The notes: generated by a model from the sequence alone, not told the origin. A DNA stretch of 64,000 nt from Neorhizobium sp. SOG26 (GCF_003491345.1 NZ_CP025512.1:2587001-2651000), one strand, 5' to 3'. Counted from the first letter of the stretch, positions 36,689 through 47,737 are shown. Numbers and translations are program-made.

Positions 36689-37618
36689 CTACTTCTTGAC
36701 CTCGAGCGCATGCCGGCCGAAGTCTGGCGCGTCGACATCCTGGCCCGCCTGGACAATCGAGCGGCGAATGGCGCGGGTGCGGGTAAAGAGTTCAAACAGC
36801 TTGTCGCCCTCACCCCAGCGGATTGCACGCTGTAGATAGGCGAGATCCTCGGAGAAGCGCGCCAGCATTTCAAGGATCGCGTCCTTGTTGTGCAGGCAGA
36901 CGTCGCGCCACATGGTCGGGTCGGAGGCGGCAAGACGCGTGAAGTCACGGAAACCGGAGGCGGAATACTTGATGACTTCCGACTCGGTGACCGTTTCGAG
37001 ATCGTCTGCGGTACCGACGATATTGTAGGCAATGATGTGCGGCAGGTGCGAAACGATGGCGAGCACCTTGTCATGGTGCTGCGGGTCCATCTCGTCGATC
37101 CGCGAGCCGAGTGCGGTCCAGAATGCCTTCAGCCGATCGAGCGCCACCTGGTCGGTATCCGGCAGCGGCGTGAAAATGCACCAACGATCCTTGAACAGCC
37201 CGGCAAACCCGGCGTCCGGGCCGGATTTTTCAGTACCGGCAAGTGGGTGGCCCGGGATGAAATGCACATGGCTCGGCATGTGCGGCGCCATCTGCGCGAT
37301 CACCGACGCCTTGGTGGAGCCGACATCGGTGACAATGGCGCCGGGCTTCAGGCTGGCCGCGATCTGTTCGGCCACGGCACCAGAGGCACCGACCGGCACT
37401 GAAACGATGACGAGATCGGCATCGCGCACCGCCTCGGCGGCCGAGGGCTCGTAATGGGTCCCGAGTTCCAGTTCTTCGGCACGCTTCAGCGTGTCCGTGC
37501 TGCGGGTCGAGATCACCACGTCCCGCGCAAGGCCAAGCGCCCGCACGTCACGGGCGATCGAGGAACCGATCAGGCCGATGCCGATCAGGGCGATGCGATC
37601 GAAATGTACGGTGCTCAT
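36689..37618 (-). CDS. tyrC: Prephenate/arogenate dehydrogenase
   Basis: The 309-residue enzyme of tyrosine synthesis has the Rossmann motif [13 protein letters not shown] and the substrate region [15 protein letters not shown], plus [10 protein letters not shown]. Its start codon overlaps the hisC stop by four bases, so it is translated with the upstream aminotransferase. No ACT domain is present. Confidence 0.9.
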   Translation of the reverse strand: MSTVHFDRIALIGIGLIGSSIARDVRALGLARDVVISTRSTDTLKRAEELELGTHYEPSAAEAVRDADLVIVSVPVGASGAVAEQIAASLKPGAIVTDVGSTKASVIAQMAPHMPSHVHFIPGHPLAGTEKSGPDAGFAGLFKDRWCIFTPLPDTDQVALDRLKAFWTALGSRIDEMDPQHHDKVLAIVSHLPHIIAYNIVGTADDLETVTESEVIKYSASGFRDFTRLAASDPTMWRDVCLHNKDAILEMLARFSEDLAYLQRAIRWGEGDKLFELFTRTRAIRRSIVQAGQDVDAPDFGRHALEVKK

Positions 37619-38724
37619 GCGCCCTTGCTCATGAACTCGCCCAGCGCTTCGATGACGCCGCGGTTGGCTTCTTCCGAACCGATCGTCATGCGCAGCGCGT
37701 TCGGCAGGCCGTAACCCTTCACGGCACGCAGGATGTAACCGCGGCTCGTGAGGAACTCATCGGCATCCGGCGCCCGCTTGCCGTCGACATCCGGGAAGTG
37801 GATGAGAACGAAGTTGGTCACCGACGGCGTCACCTTGAGGCCGAAGGAGGTGAAGGCCTGGGTCAGCTTGTCGAGCCAGAGCGCGTTGTGCTCCACGGAC
37901 TGCTGCACGAATGCCTGGTCGCGGATCGCCGCGGCACCAGCCGAAATCGCCGGCGCGTTCATATTGAACGGGCCACGCACGCGGTTCAACGCATCCAGGA
38001 TGCCGGTCGGGCCGTACATCCAGCCGATGCGCAGCGCCGCAAGGCCATAGACCTTGGAGAAGGTGCGCGTCATCACGACGTTCTTGGCCGACGAGACGAT
38101 CTCGATGCCGGCTTCGTAGTCGTTCTTCCGTACATATTCCGCGTAAGCCGCATCGAGCACCAGAATGACGTTCTTCGGCAGCCCGGCATGCAGACGGCGG
38201 ATTTCCGAGGCCGGCACGTAGGTGCCTGTCGGATTGCCCGGATTGGCGATGAAGACCATGCGGGTCTTGTCAGTCACGGCCGCGAGGATCGCGTCGACAT
38301 CAACGGTGAAGTCCTTTTCCTTCACCTCCACCGGCTTGGCGCCCGAGCCCATGATCTGGATCTTGTAGACCAGGAAGCCGTGCTCGGTGATGATCGCTTC
38401 GTCGCCGGGGCCGAGGTAGACGTGGCAGAGCAGGCCAAGCAGTTCGTCCGAACCGTTGCCGCACATGATGTTTGCAGCGTTGAGGCCGTGGACGGAGGCG
38501 ATCGCCTCGCGCAGCATGGTGGCCTGGCCATCCGGATAAATTTCCAGGTTGCCGGCGGACTGGCGGAATGCGTCGATTGCCTTCGGGCTTGCACCAAGCG
38601 GCGTTTCGTTGGACGAGAGCTTGAACACCCGCGCCACGCCGGGAGCATGTTCCTTGCCGGGCACATAGGCGGCAATATCCAGAATGCCTGGACGCGGAAC
38701 GGGCTCACTGCTGACGATGTTCAT
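37615..38724 (-). CDS. hisC: Histidinol-phosphate/aromatic aminotransferase
   Basis: The 369-residue class I/II PLP aminotransferase has the lysine in [17 protein letters not shown] (about residue 225) and the NPGNPTGTY turn. Paired with tyrC, it probably acts on imidazole-acetol phosphate and aromatic keto acids, a common double use in alphaproteobacteria. It is the first gene of the hisC-tyrC operon. Confidence 0.9.
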   Translation of the reverse strand: MNIVSSEPVPRPGILDIAAYVPGKEHAPGVARVFKLSSNETPLGASPKAIDAFRQSAGNLEIYPDGQATMLREAIASVHGLNAANIMCGNGSDELLGLLCHVYLGPGDEAIITEHGFLVYKIQIMGSGAKPVEVKEKDFTVDVDAILAAVTDKTRMVFIANPGNPTGTYVPASEIRRLHAGLPKNVILVLDAAYAEYVRKNDYEAGIEIVSSAKNVVMTRTFSKVYGLAALRIGWMYGPTGILDALNRVRGPFNMNAPAISAGAAAIRDQAFVQQSVEHNALWLDKLTQAFTSFGLKVTPSVTNFVLIHFPDVDGKRAPDADEFLTSRGYILRAVKGYGLPNALRMTIGSEEANRGVIEALGEFMSKGA

Positions 38725-38811
38725 GGGATCAACCTTTACCGGAAGGGCTTGTGCGATAATCCAGTCGGATTAAAGCCGAAAGCCGCCTTTGTCGAGAGGA
38801 TCCCGCAGCCG

Positions 38812-39552
38812 CTACCGCATGCGTGTCGTGGGCACGCCGCGTGGCGCAAGCACCGGCACGAAGACACGCCGTGATGCGCGCGCCGCCACCGGCAGCCCCT
38901 GGTAAAGCCGCTTCTGCGCCTCAATGATGAGCACGCCGGAAAAAACCGGCCAGAAACGCTTGCCCATGCGCTCGAAAGCGTGGCGCAGTTTCAGCACGGC
39001 CCGGTTCTTGGACGGCGGGAAAAACAGTGCCTCGGCACTGGCACTCGGGGTGAAATTGGTTTCGCGCAGCAGCGAGGTCAGCTGGCGGCGCGAATAAGGC
39101 CGGCCCGAACCGAACGGCGTGTGCTCCATCCGCGCCCAGACCCCGCGGCGGTTCGGCACCACGATCACCAGGCGGCCGCCCGGCGCCAGCACCCGCCAGA
39201 TCTCCTTCAACGTTTCACTGGGGCTCTCGGCAAATTCCAGGGAATGTACCATCAGGATGCGGTCGATCGATGAATCCGGCAGCGGCAGCTCTTCATCGAA
39301 CACGAGTGCCGTGGAGGAGAGTTCTCCCACCGGCCAGTTCACCGCCCCCTGCCCGGCCGGCATGAAGGCGAAGGTGCGCTCGGTGTCGGCGCGGAAGCGA
39401 TCGAGATAAGGCACCGCGTAACCCAGCCCCACCAGCCGTTCTTCCGGCAGCCGTGCCCACAGGCTCGACAGCGCCACGCCGATCGATTCCTCGGCGAGGC
39501 GGCCGAGGGGAGAATAGTAGAATTCGCGGAGATCGACGATATCGACTGACAT
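38812..39552 (-). CDS. Class I SAM-dependent methyltransferase
   Basis: A 246-residue methyltransferase of the UbiE/type-11 group. The SAM fold is seen in [14 protein letters not shown] (a weak motif I), [12 protein letters not shown] and [21 protein letters not shown]. Motif I lacks the usual GxGxG, and the basic C-terminal end is unusual. Substrate unknown. It is divergent from gloB, 79 bases apart; paired placement with gloB is common in rhizobia. Confidence 0.8.
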   Translation of the reverse strand: MSVDIVDLREFYYSPLGRLAEESIGVALSSLWARLPEERLVGLGYAVPYLDRFRADTERTFAFMPAGQGAVNWPVGELSSTALVFDEELPLPDSSIDRILMVHSLEFAESPSETLKEIWRVLAPGGRLVIVVPNRRGVWARMEHTPFGSGRPYSRRQLTSLLRETNFTPSASAEALFFPPSKNRAVLKLRHAFERMGKRFWPVFSGVLIIEAQKRLYQGLPVAARASRRVFVPVLAPRGVPTTRMR

Positions 39553-39631
39553 CTACACAGGACTGGTTGGACTTCGGACACTCAGGGTCTACATTGTTCT
39601 CAAAAGCAATTTGAGCAATAGGGGCGATGTT

Positions 39632-40402
39632 GTGAAACCGCTTGAACTGGAAGTTTTCTCCTGCCGAAGCGATAACTATGGCGTCTTGGTTCATGATCCG
39701 GAAAGCGGGCTGACGGCTTCAATCGACGCACCGGAAGAGCAACCGATCCTGGATGCGGCCGCCCGTCGCGGTTGGAAAATCACCCACATCTTCACGACGC
39801 ACCACCACGGTGACCACGTCGAGGCAAACCTGGCGCTGAAGGAGAAGTTTGGCCTGGAGATCATCGGGCCGGTGAACGAAGCGGTTGCGATTCCGGGCCT
39901 CGACCGCACGATGGCGGATGGCGACGAGTTCCTGTTCGGTGAGCATGTGGTACGCGTGCTGGAAACGCCGGGCCATACCGCGGGCCACATCTGCTACCAC
40001 TTCCCCGACGACAAGATCCTGTTTGCAGCCGACACACTCTTCGCGCTGGGCTGCGGGCGCCTGTTTGAGCGGCCGGCGGCCGACATGTGGCACTCGCTCC
40101 AGAAGCTTGCCGTGCTCCCGGATGAGACGGCCATCTATTTCGGCCACGAATACACGCTCTCCAACGCCCGGTTTGCGCTGACCATCGATCCGGACAACCA
40201 GCGCCTGAAGACGCGTGTTGCGGAAATCGAAGCCAAGCGCGCCGCCAACGAGTTCACCATCCCGACCATGATGGGGCTTGAGAAGGAAACCAACCCCTTC
40301 CTGCGCGCTGCGGATCCGTCCATCCGCCGCAACCTCGTGATGGAAAGCAAGACCAACGAGGAGGTCTTTGCCGAGATCCGCAAGCGCAAGGACAACTTCT
40401 AA
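39632..40402 (+). CDS. gloB: Hydroxyacylglutathione hydrolase (glyoxalase II)
   Basis: The 256-residue metallo-beta-lactamase-fold enzyme has the metal motif THHHGDH near residue 55, [13 protein letters not shown] near 110 and [13 protein letters not shown] near 170. It completes methylglyoxal detoxification. The GTG at 39632 has AGGGG upstream and gives the family N-terminus [18 protein letters not shown]. Confidence 0.92.
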   Translation: MKPLELEVFSCRSDNYGVLVHDPESGLTASIDAPEEQPILDAAARRGWKITHIFTTHHHGDHVEANLALKEKFGLEIIGPVNEAVAIPGLDRTMADGDEFLFGEHVVRVLETPGHTAGHICYHFPDDKILFAADTLFALGCGRLFERPAADMWHSLQKLAVLPDETAIYFGHEYTLSNARFALTIDPDNQRLKTRVAEIEAKRAANEFTIPTMMGLEKETNPFLRAADPSIRRNLVMESKTNEEVFAEIRKRKDNF

Positions 40403-40403
40403 A

Positions 40404-40823
40404 GTGGACGCGCAGGAGATTATCCAAACGCTCGGCATGCAACGCCATCCCGAAGGCGGCTGGTATGTCGAAACATTTCGCGACGACAACGGCGGTGCCC
40501 GCGGCCATTCGACGGCGATCTATTACCTGCTCGAGAACGGCGACAGATCACACTGGCACCGCGTGCGCGATGCGGCGGAAGTCTGGCACTTCTATGCCGG
40601 CGATCCGCTGCTGCTGAAGACATCCGATGGCAAGACAAGCAAAAGCGTGACGCTTGGCATAAGCCTCGCAAAGGGCGAGCGGCCGCAGGCAGTCGTGCCG
40701 GCCAACGTGTGGCAGTCGGCCGAACCGCTTGGCGCATTCACGCTGGTCGGCTGTACGGTGGCGCCCGGCTTCGCCTTCAACAGCTTCGAAATGGCGCCGC
40801 CGGACTGGCAGCCCGAAGGCTGA
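40404..40823 (+). CDS. DUF985 cupin-domain protein
   Basis: A 139-residue cupin beginning at GTG, one base after the gloB stop. Family motifs are MQRHPEGGWYVETFR, STAIYYLLENGDRSHWHRV and VGCTVAPGFAFNSFEMA. Its role is unknown, but tight spacing implies co-expression with gloB. Confidence 0.88.
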   Translation: MDAQEIIQTLGMQRHPEGGWYVETFRDDNGGARGHSTAIYYLLENGDRSHWHRVRDAAEVWHFYAGDPLLLKTSDGKTSKSVTLGISLAKGERPQAVVPANVWQSAEPLGAFTLVGCTVAPGFAFNSFEMAPPDWQPEG

Positions 40824-41708
40824 TCAGGCAGGCTGGCGTTCAGCTTTCGCAGGACGCAGCAGGTCGCGTGCCGCAAGCACGGCACCACCCGTGATGAGCA
40901 GGCATGCCACCAGGATCCGCCAGTCGGCCTGCGCAAATCCTGAAGCCACAAGAATGAGGGTCGAAAGCAGCGGTGCTGCATAACTCGCCGCACCGATGAT
41001 CTGGATGTCGCCGTTCTTGACCCCGTAGTCCCAGGCATAGAAGGCTGCACCGACGGGCAGCAGCCCTAACCCTGCCACAGCCGCCCATTCGGCACCACTC
41101 GCCGGCCAGACGGTGGTCTCCAGCGCCATGTGGCAGACGAGCGAAAGAAGCGAGGTGGCAAGGCAAAAGCCGGTCACCACATCCGTCGAAACGCGCTTGA
41201 AGCTGCGTGTCATCAGCGAGTAACCGGACCATGTGAAGGCGCAGAGGAAGGCCGCGCCATAACCCAGCGTATAGGCGCTGTCGAAAGAAAGCCCGTTGCG
41301 GGATACGATTGCGATGGTGCCAAATAGCCCCGCCAGCGCGCCCGCCACATGATACCAGCGCAGCCGTTCGCCCGGCAGGAGAGCCGAACCGACCACGATG
41401 AGGAGCGGCCAGAGATAGGCGATCAGGCCCGCCTCCACCGCCGGCGCATTTCGCAGCGCCGTGAAATACAGGAAATGATAGCCGAACAACCCGCCGATGC
41501 CGGTGATCCATACTTTTGCCGGCTGTTTCAGGAGCGCGATGCGCTGCGGCCTGATGGCAAACAGGATGAGCCCCGGCAGGCTGCCGATCGCAAAGGTCAT
41601 GGCGTTCATCTGGAACGGCGGGACCTTGCCGGAGGCGGCCGTCATCAAGGCAAGCAGTGACCACATCAAGATCGCCGTGAAGCCGATCAACGTCCCGCGA
41701 ATTTTCAC
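40824..41708 (-). CDS. EamA-family (DMT) transporter
   Basis: A 294-residue inner-membrane protein with about ten helices in two EamA repeats, closest in feel to YddG-type aromatic amino acid exporters (FGYHFLYFTALRNAPAVEAG). The GTG at 41708 has GAGGGGG upstream; an earlier in-frame GTG (41726) is possible. Substrate not determined. Confidence 0.82.
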   Translation of the reverse strand: MKIRGTLIGFTAILMWSLLALMTAASGKVPPFQMNAMTFAIGSLPGLILFAIRPQRIALLKQPAKVWITGIGGLFGYHFLYFTALRNAPAVEAGLIAYLWPLLIVVGSALLPGERLRWYHVAGALAGLFGTIAIVSRNGLSFDSAYTLGYGAAFLCAFTWSGYSLMTRSFKRVSTDVVTGFCLATSLLSLVCHMALETTVWPASGAEWAAVAGLGLLPVGAAFYAWDYGVKNGDIQIIGAASYAAPLLSTLILVASGFAQADWRILVACLLITGGAVLAARDLLRPAKAERQPA

Positions 41709-41738
41709 CCCTGCCCCCTCAGGCACCCATCCGTGCCT

Positions 41739-42512
41739 TCAACCGCCGTACCGGACGGCTGTCACGTAAACCGGCCCCATCCTCGTTGGGATCACCGCAT
41801 AAACGGGAGCATATACATTTGCCGACTGGGCCTTGGCAAACCAGATCTCCATCGGCGTCCTGCTCAGGTATTCGATGTCGCTGCGGCCACGCCGATAGCC
41901 GGATTTCGGCTGGTAGCGGATGGAGCAGACGATCGCCTCGCCCTTGAAGCCTGCGGTGGAGAACTGCTTCGTACCCTTGCGTGTCAGCACCAGGTCCATG
42001 CGCGACTCGCCGTCATAGATCGGCAGCCGGCTCGGGCAGACCTTGGCGCTTGCCGGAAACACCAGGCCACTCAACGGATCAAGCACCGCACGCAGGTCCT
42101 TATCCGTCACCGGCACCCAGTTCTTCGGGTTGCGCGTCGGCTCCGGCTGGATGGTCGTCTGCGTGACGTTGCCGTTGCGGTACTGCACCTGGTAGACGCG
42201 CGTACGCCGCCCGGAGCTATAGACCAGGTGATATTGGTCCGCCTGCAGCTTGTCGGCTTGCATCCGGCCGCTCACGCTGGTTTCCGCCGAAACCTTGCTG
42301 ATCAGGTTAGCGATGCCGGCAGACCGGAACGTCCCGTTGATCTTGTAGTCACGATCGCCGAACTCGCTCGAAAACGAGGCTTTCGCGATCGGCAGGATGC
42401 CGAGGCTGATATCGTATTCACTGACATGGCGAACTTCCGCCGAACCGAGCGGCGTGGCCACCAAGGCGGGCAGAAGCAGGAGCGCGGCAACGAAACGGCC
42501 TTTGAATTTCAT
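41739..42512 (-). CDS. DUF3108 periplasmic protein
   Basis: The 257-residue protein has a Sec signal peptide (FVAALLLLPALVATPLGSA) and the DUF3108 beta-rich domain (SEYDISLGILPIAKASFSSE near residue 32, LDPLSGLVFP near 145). Function unknown; it is probably periplasmic. ATG 42512 is chosen because it gives a proper signal sequence. It is divergent from rpmB. Confidence 0.85.
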   Translation of the reverse strand: MKFKGRFVAALLLLPALVATPLGSAEVRHVSEYDISLGILPIAKASFSSEFGDRDYKINGTFRSAGIANLISKVSAETSVSGRMQADKLQADQYHLVYSSGRRTRVYQVQYRNGNVTQTTIQPEPTRNPKNWVPVTDKDLRAVLDPLSGLVFPASAKVCPSRLPIYDGESRMDLVLTRKGTKQFSTAGFKGEAIVCSIRYQPKSGYRRGRSDIEYLSRTPMEIWFAKAQSANVYAPVYAVIPTRMGPVYVTAVRYGG

Positions 42513-42642
42513 GATTCCATCCGGGCTGCGGAGTCGCGACAGGCGTCTTCCTGCGGACATATAGACGGTGCATAATGGCAAGAAAATAGCGCTACGCGGC
42601 GCTGCCGGCCGGAATCTCTTCACCGCAAAACGAGGTTTTGGC

Positions 42643-42671
42643 TTGACGCGCCGGATCTCACTGACTATAGA
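42643..42671 (+). promoter_or_regulatory. Housekeeping promoter of rpmB
   Basis: TTGACG, a 17-base spacer, then TATAGA: near-consensus sigma-70 type elements 90 bases upstream of rpmB, suiting a highly expressed ribosomal gene. Confidence 0.7.
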
Positions 42672-42760
42672 ACCGCAACTTTCCAATCAGGACCAGTTGG
42701 ATCGGGCACCGGGCATTGCCTGGAAGGACCATCCGATTGCAGAAGAACAAAGGTGAATCC

Positions 42761-43057
42761 ATGTCTCGTGTGTGCGAACTGACCGGCAAGGGCATCCAGA
42801 CCGGCAACAACGTAAGCCACGCCAACAACAAGACCCGCCGCCGGTTCCTGCCGAACCTCTGCCAGGTCACGCTGATCTCCGACGCCCTCGGCCAGCGCTT
42901 CCGTCTGCGCGTTTCCGCACACGCCCTGCGTTCGGTTGAACACCGTGGCGGCCTTGACGCATTCCTGCTCAAGTCGAACGAGAACGACCTGTCGATGCGC
43001 GCCCGCCTTCTGCGCCGCCAGATCGCCAAGAAGACTGCAGAAGCTGCAGCTGCCTAA
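42761..43057 (+). CDS. rpmB: 50S ribosomal protein L28
   Basis: A 98-residue protein with the family start [20 protein letters not shown] and [13 protein letters not shown]. The alphaproteobacterial C-terminal extension ends in KKTAEAAAA. It is preceded by a strong promoter and followed by an intrinsic terminator, so it is monocistronic. Confidence 0.95.
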   Translation: MSRVCELTGKGIQTGNNVSHANNKTRRRFLPNLCQVTLISDALGQRFRLRVSAHALRSVEHRGGLDAFLLKSNENDLSMRARLLRRQIAKKTAEAAAA

Positions 43058-43085
43058 TCGGCAAACACATCATTGGATTTTGGGG

Positions 43086-43118
43086 AAGGCTTGGCGGATA
43101 AAACCGCTCAAGCCTTTT
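43086..43118 (+). terminator. Rho-independent terminator of rpmB
   Basis: AAGGCTT-G-GCGG, loop ATAAAA, CCGC-TC-AAGCCTT, then TTCTCTT. The stem is about 11 bp with a small bulge, 28 bases past the rpmB stop. Confidence 0.7.
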
Positions 43119-43140
43119 CTCTTGGCTCCATAGGACTCCA

Positions 43141-43171
43141 ACTGGTGGCATCACCCAGGATAAAAAAATGC
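43141..43171 (+). promoter_or_regulatory. preQ1-I-like riboswitch over the start codon
   Basis: CTGG (43142-43145) pairs with CCAG (43155-43158) to form P1. The tail after P1 is A-rich (GATAAAAAAATGC), and GCAT in loop 1 (43148-43151) can pair with ATGC at the start codon (43168-43171), giving the H-type pseudoknot of preQ1 class I. CACCC then AxxATAAAAAA matches the known consensus core. The next gene is a queuosine-precursor transporter. Translation would be blocked when ligand is bound. Confidence 0.65.
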
Positions 43172-43806
43172 TCCTGACCCGTTATACGCTTGTCTATGCC
43201 CTGCTGATGTCGGCGATCGTCGTCGCTTCCAACATCATGGTGCAATACCCGCTTTCCGGCACGCTTTTCGGAATTGCGCTCGGCGATCTCCTCACCTGGG
43301 GCGCCTTTACCTATCCCATCGCCTTCCTCATCACCGACCTGACGAACCGCCAGTTCGGCCCGGCAATTGCCCGCCGCGTCGTGTTCGTCGGCTTTGTCGT
43401 TGGCGTCGCGCTGTCCTTCTACGCATCGATGCCGCGCATCGCGATCGCGTCCGGCACGGCGTTCCTGATCGGCCAGCTTCTCGACATCTCGGTGTTCAAC
43501 CGCCTGCGCCGCCAGACCTGGTGGCAGGCGCCGCTCGCCGGCTCGCTCATGGGCTCGGCCATCGACACGCTGCTGTTCTTCTCGATCGCCTTTGCGCCGG
43601 CCTTCGTCTTCATCGGTGCGAACGACGACTTTGCGATCGGCTGGGCGCCCATCCTCGGCGTCTTCTCGGCTGACGCGCCGCGTTGGCTCTCTTGGGCACT
43701 GGGCGACCTCTGCGTCAAGATGATCGTCGGCGTCGTGCTGCTGCTCCCCTATGGCGCGCTGATGAACGTGCTGAAGCCCATGCCGCAGGCAGCGAAGACC
43801 GCCTGA
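43168..43806 (+). CDS. VUT-family queuosine precursor transporter
   Basis: The 212-residue protein (COG1738) has about six membrane helices and family motifs ASNIMVQYP, YPIAFLITDLTNRQFGP and QLLDISVFNRLR. It imports preQ0/preQ1 in relatives (YhhQ type). A preQ1-I-like structure overlaps its start codon. The gluQ gene at 16023 uses the end product, queuosine-tRNA. Confidence 0.9.
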   Translation: MLLTRYTLVYALLMSAIVVASNIMVQYPLSGTLFGIALGDLLTWGAFTYPIAFLITDLTNRQFGPAIARRVVFVGFVVGVALSFYASMPRIAIASGTAFLIGQLLDISVFNRLRRQTWWQAPLAGSLMGSAIDTLLFFSIAFAPAFVFIGANDDFAIGWAPILGVFSADAPRWLSWALGDLCVKMIVGVVLLLPYGALMNVLKPMPQAAKTA

Positions 43807-43829
43807 GCTCGCAACCGCTGGGCCGCTTT

Positions 43830-44816
43830 CTAGCGGTTCAGCCGGAACTCCAGCATGATGTTGCGCTGGATCATGTTGCCGTTGTCATCCGAGACGATGA
43901 TCACATGCGGCCGGCCATCCGGGCCGGCAATCACATCCAGACCTTCCATGTTGTCGATGGCGTAGCGCATGTCTGCATCGAGCAGCACCTCGCCATCGAC
44001 CACAGCACCGGGACGGATGTCTTCGCCCTTGAGCCTGCGGATGCGCATGCCGAGCCCGGTCAGGAAACTGAACCGGCGTTCGAGCAGCAGGAAGTCGCCA
44101 TTCGGCAGGAAGGCGCCATCGGTCGCATTGTAGGGATCGTGGCGCACCACCTTGAAAACCCCCTTCAGCGGCCCCTCCAGGACTGCGGCAAACATGTTGC
44201 CCTTGTCGTCTAGGCTTTCTTCGGTGATGACGATCGGGGCGCCCCCGAGCGGGCTGTCCTTCGGCGACACGGCAACCGTTTCCATGCCGCCGTTCATCCG
44301 GAACTCGCGGCGCGGGATCGGCAGGGGAAGCGTCCGCAAAGGCCCGGACGCCTCAAAACCGGGATCCGGATAGACATCAACGCGGTGCAACTGCTCAAAG
44401 CTCACCAGCGCCTCGCCATCCCGTAGCGCCAGCCCCTCCGCATCCGTGTTGTATTTCGTGCCGATCCGCCCGCCGCGGATCCGCATGGGATCCACGCTAA
44501 GCTCTGCCAGTCCGGAAAGCCGACCCTCGCCGTCGCGGCGAATGCGACCGGTCAGCCAATGGCCCGTATCAAGCACGGAGACAAAACGCTCTCCGTCCCT
44601 TCGGAAGCGGATGCTGGACAGGGATTGCAGCCGACGATCCGGCGAGGTGAATTGCAGCCCGCCGAGGAACTCCAGATCACCGAACCGGGTCTGCCCACCC
44701 GGTGCAAACCGGTTGATGACACTGACCTGGACGGGGATATCTTCGCCGGCCGGCGCCACCGGAGAAGCAAAGCAGAGGGCGGCGACGGCGCAGAGCGCGA
44801 AACGGCTGAGCTTCAA
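43830..44816 (-). CDS. Esterase-like activity of phytase family protein
   Basis: The 328-residue exported protein has a signal peptide (MKLSRFALCAVAALCFASP) and a beta-propeller-like domain with motifs LSSIRFRRDGERFVSVLDTG, YNTDAEGLAL and NMEGLDV. The family name comes from phytase-related propellers; substrate unknown. It lies eight bases after cobT on the same strand and may be co-transcribed. Confidence 0.8.
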   Translation of the reverse strand: MKLSRFALCAVAALCFASPVAPAGEDIPVQVSVINRFAPGGQTRFGDLEFLGGLQFTSPDRRLQSLSSIRFRRDGERFVSVLDTGHWLTGRIRRDGEGRLSGLAELSVDPMRIRGGRIGTKYNTDAEGLALRDGEALVSFEQLHRVDVYPDPGFEASGPLRTLPLPIPRREFRMNGGMETVAVSPKDSPLGGAPIVITEESLDDKGNMFAAVLEGPLKGVFKVVRHDPYNATDGAFLPNGDFLLLERRFSFLTGLGMRIRRLKGEDIRPGAVVDGEVLLDADMRYAIDNMEGLDVIAGPDGRPHVIIVSDDNGNMIQRNIMLEFRLNR

Positions 44817-44824
44817 GAACGGCC

Positions 44825-46723
44825 TCAGCTGGCCCGGCGCATGCGGCCCGCCGCAGGACCATTGTTTTCGGCAAAGAGTTCGGCAAGCTGCTCGGTCATC
44901 GCGCCGGCAAGCTCGTCCGCATCCACGATGGTGACGGCTTTGCGGTAGTAGCGCGTGACGTCGTGACCGATACCGATCGCCAGAAGCTCCACCGGCGAGC
45001 GGCTTTCGATCTGCTCGATCACGGCCCGCAGATGGCGTTCCAGGTAGTTCCCCGGATTGACCGACAGCGTCGAGTCATCCACCGGCGCACCATCCGAGAT
45101 CATCATCAGGATCTTGCGCTGCTCGGGCCGGTGAATGAGCCGCTGGTGAGCCCACATCAGGGCCTCTCCGTCGATATTCTCCTTCAGAAGGCCTTCGCGC
45201 ATCATCAGGCCGAGGTTGCGACGCGAACGGCGCCACGGGGCATCAGCGGACTTGTAGACGATATGGCGCAGGTCGTTGAGGCGGCCCGGTGTCGGCGTCT
45301 TGCCGGCGGCCAGCCACTTCTCGCGCGCCTGTCCGCCTTTCCACGCCTTGGTCGTGAAGCCGAGGATCTCGACCTTGACGCCGCAGCGCTCCAGCGTGCG
45401 GGCGAGGATATCGGCGCAGGTGGCGGCAACCGTGATCGGGCGACCTCGCATCGAGCCGGAATTGTCGATGACCAGCGAAACGACCGTGTCACGGAACTGC
45501 GTGTCCCGCTCCTTCTTGAACGAGAGCGGCTGCATCGGGTCGATGATCAGGCGCACGAGGCGGGCCGGATCGAGGTATCCTTCCTCAAGATCGAAGTCCC
45601 AGGAACGGTTCTGCTGCGCCATCAGGCGGCGCTGCAGGCGGTTCGCCAGGCGTCCAACGGCGCCTTGCAGGTGCGCCAGCTGCTTGTCCAGGAAAGCGCG
45701 CAGGCGATCAAGCTCGGCTTCGTCGCAAAGCTCTTCGGCAAGGATCTCCTCATCGAACTCCTGCGTGAAGATCTTGTAGTCGACCTTTTCGTTGAAGTCG
45801 TCGAACGGGCTGTTCGGTCGGCGGGTTTCGCCCGGCGTTTCGGAGTGTTCGTCGCTATCGTCCGACATGTCGTCGTCGGACATTTCAGCGCCGTCCATCT
45901 CCCCTTCTTCGAGTTCGTCGTCGGAGACATCGCTCTGTTCGGCGGGCTGCGCATCGGCGCCAGCCTCTTCCTCGACCTCTTCGTTCTCGGTCTCGTTCGA
46001 GCGCGGCTGCTCCTCGTCGTTCGGGTTCTCCATTTCCTCCGGCTCGGAGGTCTCGTCGGCGAATTCCTCCGCCATCTGCATGGAGGTGAGCATGTTGCGC
46101 ACGAGCTTGCCGAAGGCCTGCTGGTCTTCGATCACGTTGCGCAGGTTGTCGAGGTCGCCGGCAGCCTTTTCTTCGATGAACGGCCGCCATAGGTCGAGCA
46201 CCTTGCCGGCGCTGGATGGCGGCGCCCGGCCGGTCAGCTTTTCGCGCACGAGCATGGCGACCGCCTCGGCGATCGGCGCATCCTCCTGGCGTTCGATGCC
46301 GGAGAAGTTCGCCTTGGCGTATTTCTCCGTCTGCATCGCATTGAGGTTGGCGGCCATGCCGGCCATCCGCAACGCGCCGATCGACTCGACGCGCGCCTGC
46401 TCGACCGCATCAAAGACGACGCGGGCGTCAGCCCCTTGCGGCGACATGCTGGCATGCACATTGGTGTCGTGGCAGGCGAGCCGCAGCGCCATGGAGTCGC
46501 CGAGCCCGCGGGTAACCGCAAGCTCTTGCGCCGTCGGACGCTTGGAGATTTCAGGCAGGCGAATGCGTTCTCCGGCAAGGCCCGGGCGCTCATTGGCGAA
46601 CGTAACCTCGACCTCGCTGTCGCCCGCAATCGAGCGGACGCAGCCGGTGATGGCACGGCGCAACGGCTCGGTATCAACCGGACCGCCAGCCTTCGCCTTC
46701 GAATTGTCTCCGCGACCTGCCAA
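44825..46723 (-). CDS. cobT: Aerobic cobaltochelatase subunit CobT
   Basis: A 632-residue protein: an N-terminal helical region, a highly acidic middle (about 215-300, Glu/Asp-rich) and a C-terminal von Willebrand A domain with the MIDAS motif DNSGSMRG near residue 425. With CobS and CobN it inserts cobalt into hydrogenobyrinic acid diamide. The start is TTG after AGGAAGG. It is 18 bases downstream of cobS. Confidence 0.92.
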   Translation of the reverse strand: MAGRGDNSKAKAGGPVDTEPLRRAITGCVRSIAGDSEVEVTFANERPGLAGERIRLPEISKRPTAQELAVTRGLGDSMALRLACHDTNVHASMSPQGADARVVFDAVEQARVESIGALRMAGMAANLNAMQTEKYAKANFSGIERQEDAPIAEAVAMLVREKLTGRAPPSSAGKVLDLWRPFIEEKAAGDLDNLRNVIEDQQAFGKLVRNMLTSMQMAEEFADETSEPEEMENPNDEEQPRSNETENEEVEEEAGADAQPAEQSDVSDDELEEGEMDGAEMSDDDMSDDSDEHSETPGETRRPNSPFDDFNEKVDYKIFTQEFDEEILAEELCDEAELDRLRAFLDKQLAHLQGAVGRLANRLQRRLMAQQNRSWDFDLEEGYLDPARLVRLIIDPMQPLSFKKERDTQFRDTVVSLVIDNSGSMRGRPITVAATCADILARTLERCGVKVEILGFTTKAWKGGQAREKWLAAGKTPTPGRLNDLRHIVYKSADAPWRRSRRNLGLMMREGLLKENIDGEALMWAHQRLIHRPEQRKILMMISDGAPVDDSTLSVNPGNYLERHLRAVIEQIESRSPVELLAIGIGHDVTRYYRKAVTIVDADELAGAMTEQLAELFAENNGPAAGRMRRAS

Positions 46724-46741
46724 TGCTTTCGCCTTCCTCGC

Positions 46742-47737
46742 TTAGGCTCCGCGAACGATGTTTGCCGCGCTTTCCTTCAGCTCGACGCCAAAGGCCCGCT
46801 GATACTGTTCGGCAACCAGCGTGCGCTCCAGTTCGTCGCACTTGTTGAGGAAGGTGATGCGGAAGGCGAAGGCAACATCCCCGAAGATCTCCGCATTTTC
46901 CGCCCAGGTGATGACGGTACGCGGGCTCATCACGGTCGAAAGATCGCCGTTGATGAAGGCCGAGCGCGTCAGGTCGGCAACGCGAACCATCTTCGAAACG
47001 GTCTCGCGACCCTCCGCGGTGCTGCCGAAGGATTTCACCTTGGCGGCAACGATATCGACTTCCTTCTCGTGCGGCAGGTAGTTCAGCGTCGTCACGATCG
47101 ACCAGCGGTCCATCTGCGCCTGGTTGATCTGCTGCGTGCCGTGGTAGAGGCCGGTCGTGTCACCGAGGCCAACCGTGTTGGCGGTCGCAAACAGGCGGAA
47201 GGCCGGGTGAGGACGAATGACGCGGCTCTGGTCGAGCAGGGTCAGGCGGCCAGACGATTCCAGCACGCGCTGGATTACGAACATCACGTCCGGGCGGCCG
47301 GCATCGTATTCGTCGAACACCAGCGCGACATTGTGCTGGTAGGCCCAGGGCAGGATGCCGTCCTTGAACTCAGTGACCTGCTTGCCGTCCTTCAGGACGA
47401 TCGCGTCCTTGCCGACGAGGTCGATACGGCTGACGTGGCTATCGAGGTTGATGCGCACGCAAGGCCAGTTGAGGCGCGCTGCGACCTGCTCGATATGCGT
47501 GGATTTGCCGGTGCCGTGGAAGCCCGACACCATGACGCGTCGGTTATGCGCAAAGCCGGCGAGGATGGCGAGCGTCGTATCACGGTCGAAGAGGTAATCC
47601 GGATCGAGATCCGGTACATAGGGGTCGCCGTTGCTGTAGGCAGGAACCTTGATATCGCTGTCAATGCCGAAGACTTCCCGAACCGAAACGGTCGTGTCGG
47701 GAAGATTGGAAATATCTAGATCAATCTTACTCATCAT
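46742..47737 (-). CDS. cobS: Aerobic cobaltochelatase subunit CobS
   Basis: The 331-residue AAA+ ATPase has Walker [14 protein letters not shown] near residue 75 and Walker [12 protein letters not shown] near 135, then [10 protein letters not shown] (sensor 1). It drives cobalt insertion with CobT. Two adjacent ATGs are possible; the second (47734) is better spaced from GGAGAG. Confidence 0.93.
   Translation of the reverse strand: MMSKIDLDISNLPDTTVSVREVFGIDSDIKVPAYSNGDPYVPDLDPDYLFDRDTTLAILAGFAHNRRVMVSGFHGTGKSTHIEQVAARLNWPCVRINLDSHVSRIDLVGKDAIVLKDGKQVTEFKDGILPWAYQHNVALVFDEYDAGRPDVMFVIQRVLESSGRLTLLDQSRVIRPHPAFRLFATANTVGLGDTTGLYHGTQQINQAQMDRWSIVTTLNYLPHEKEVDIVAAKVKSFGSTAEGRETVSKMVRVADLTRSAFINGDLSTVMSPRTVITWAENAEIFGDVAFAFRITFLNKCDELERTLVAEQYQRAFGVELKESAANIVRGA

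Noticed and set aside
44963-46192. 409-codon plus-strand ORF
   Set aside because: Antisense to cobT; no recognisable domain.
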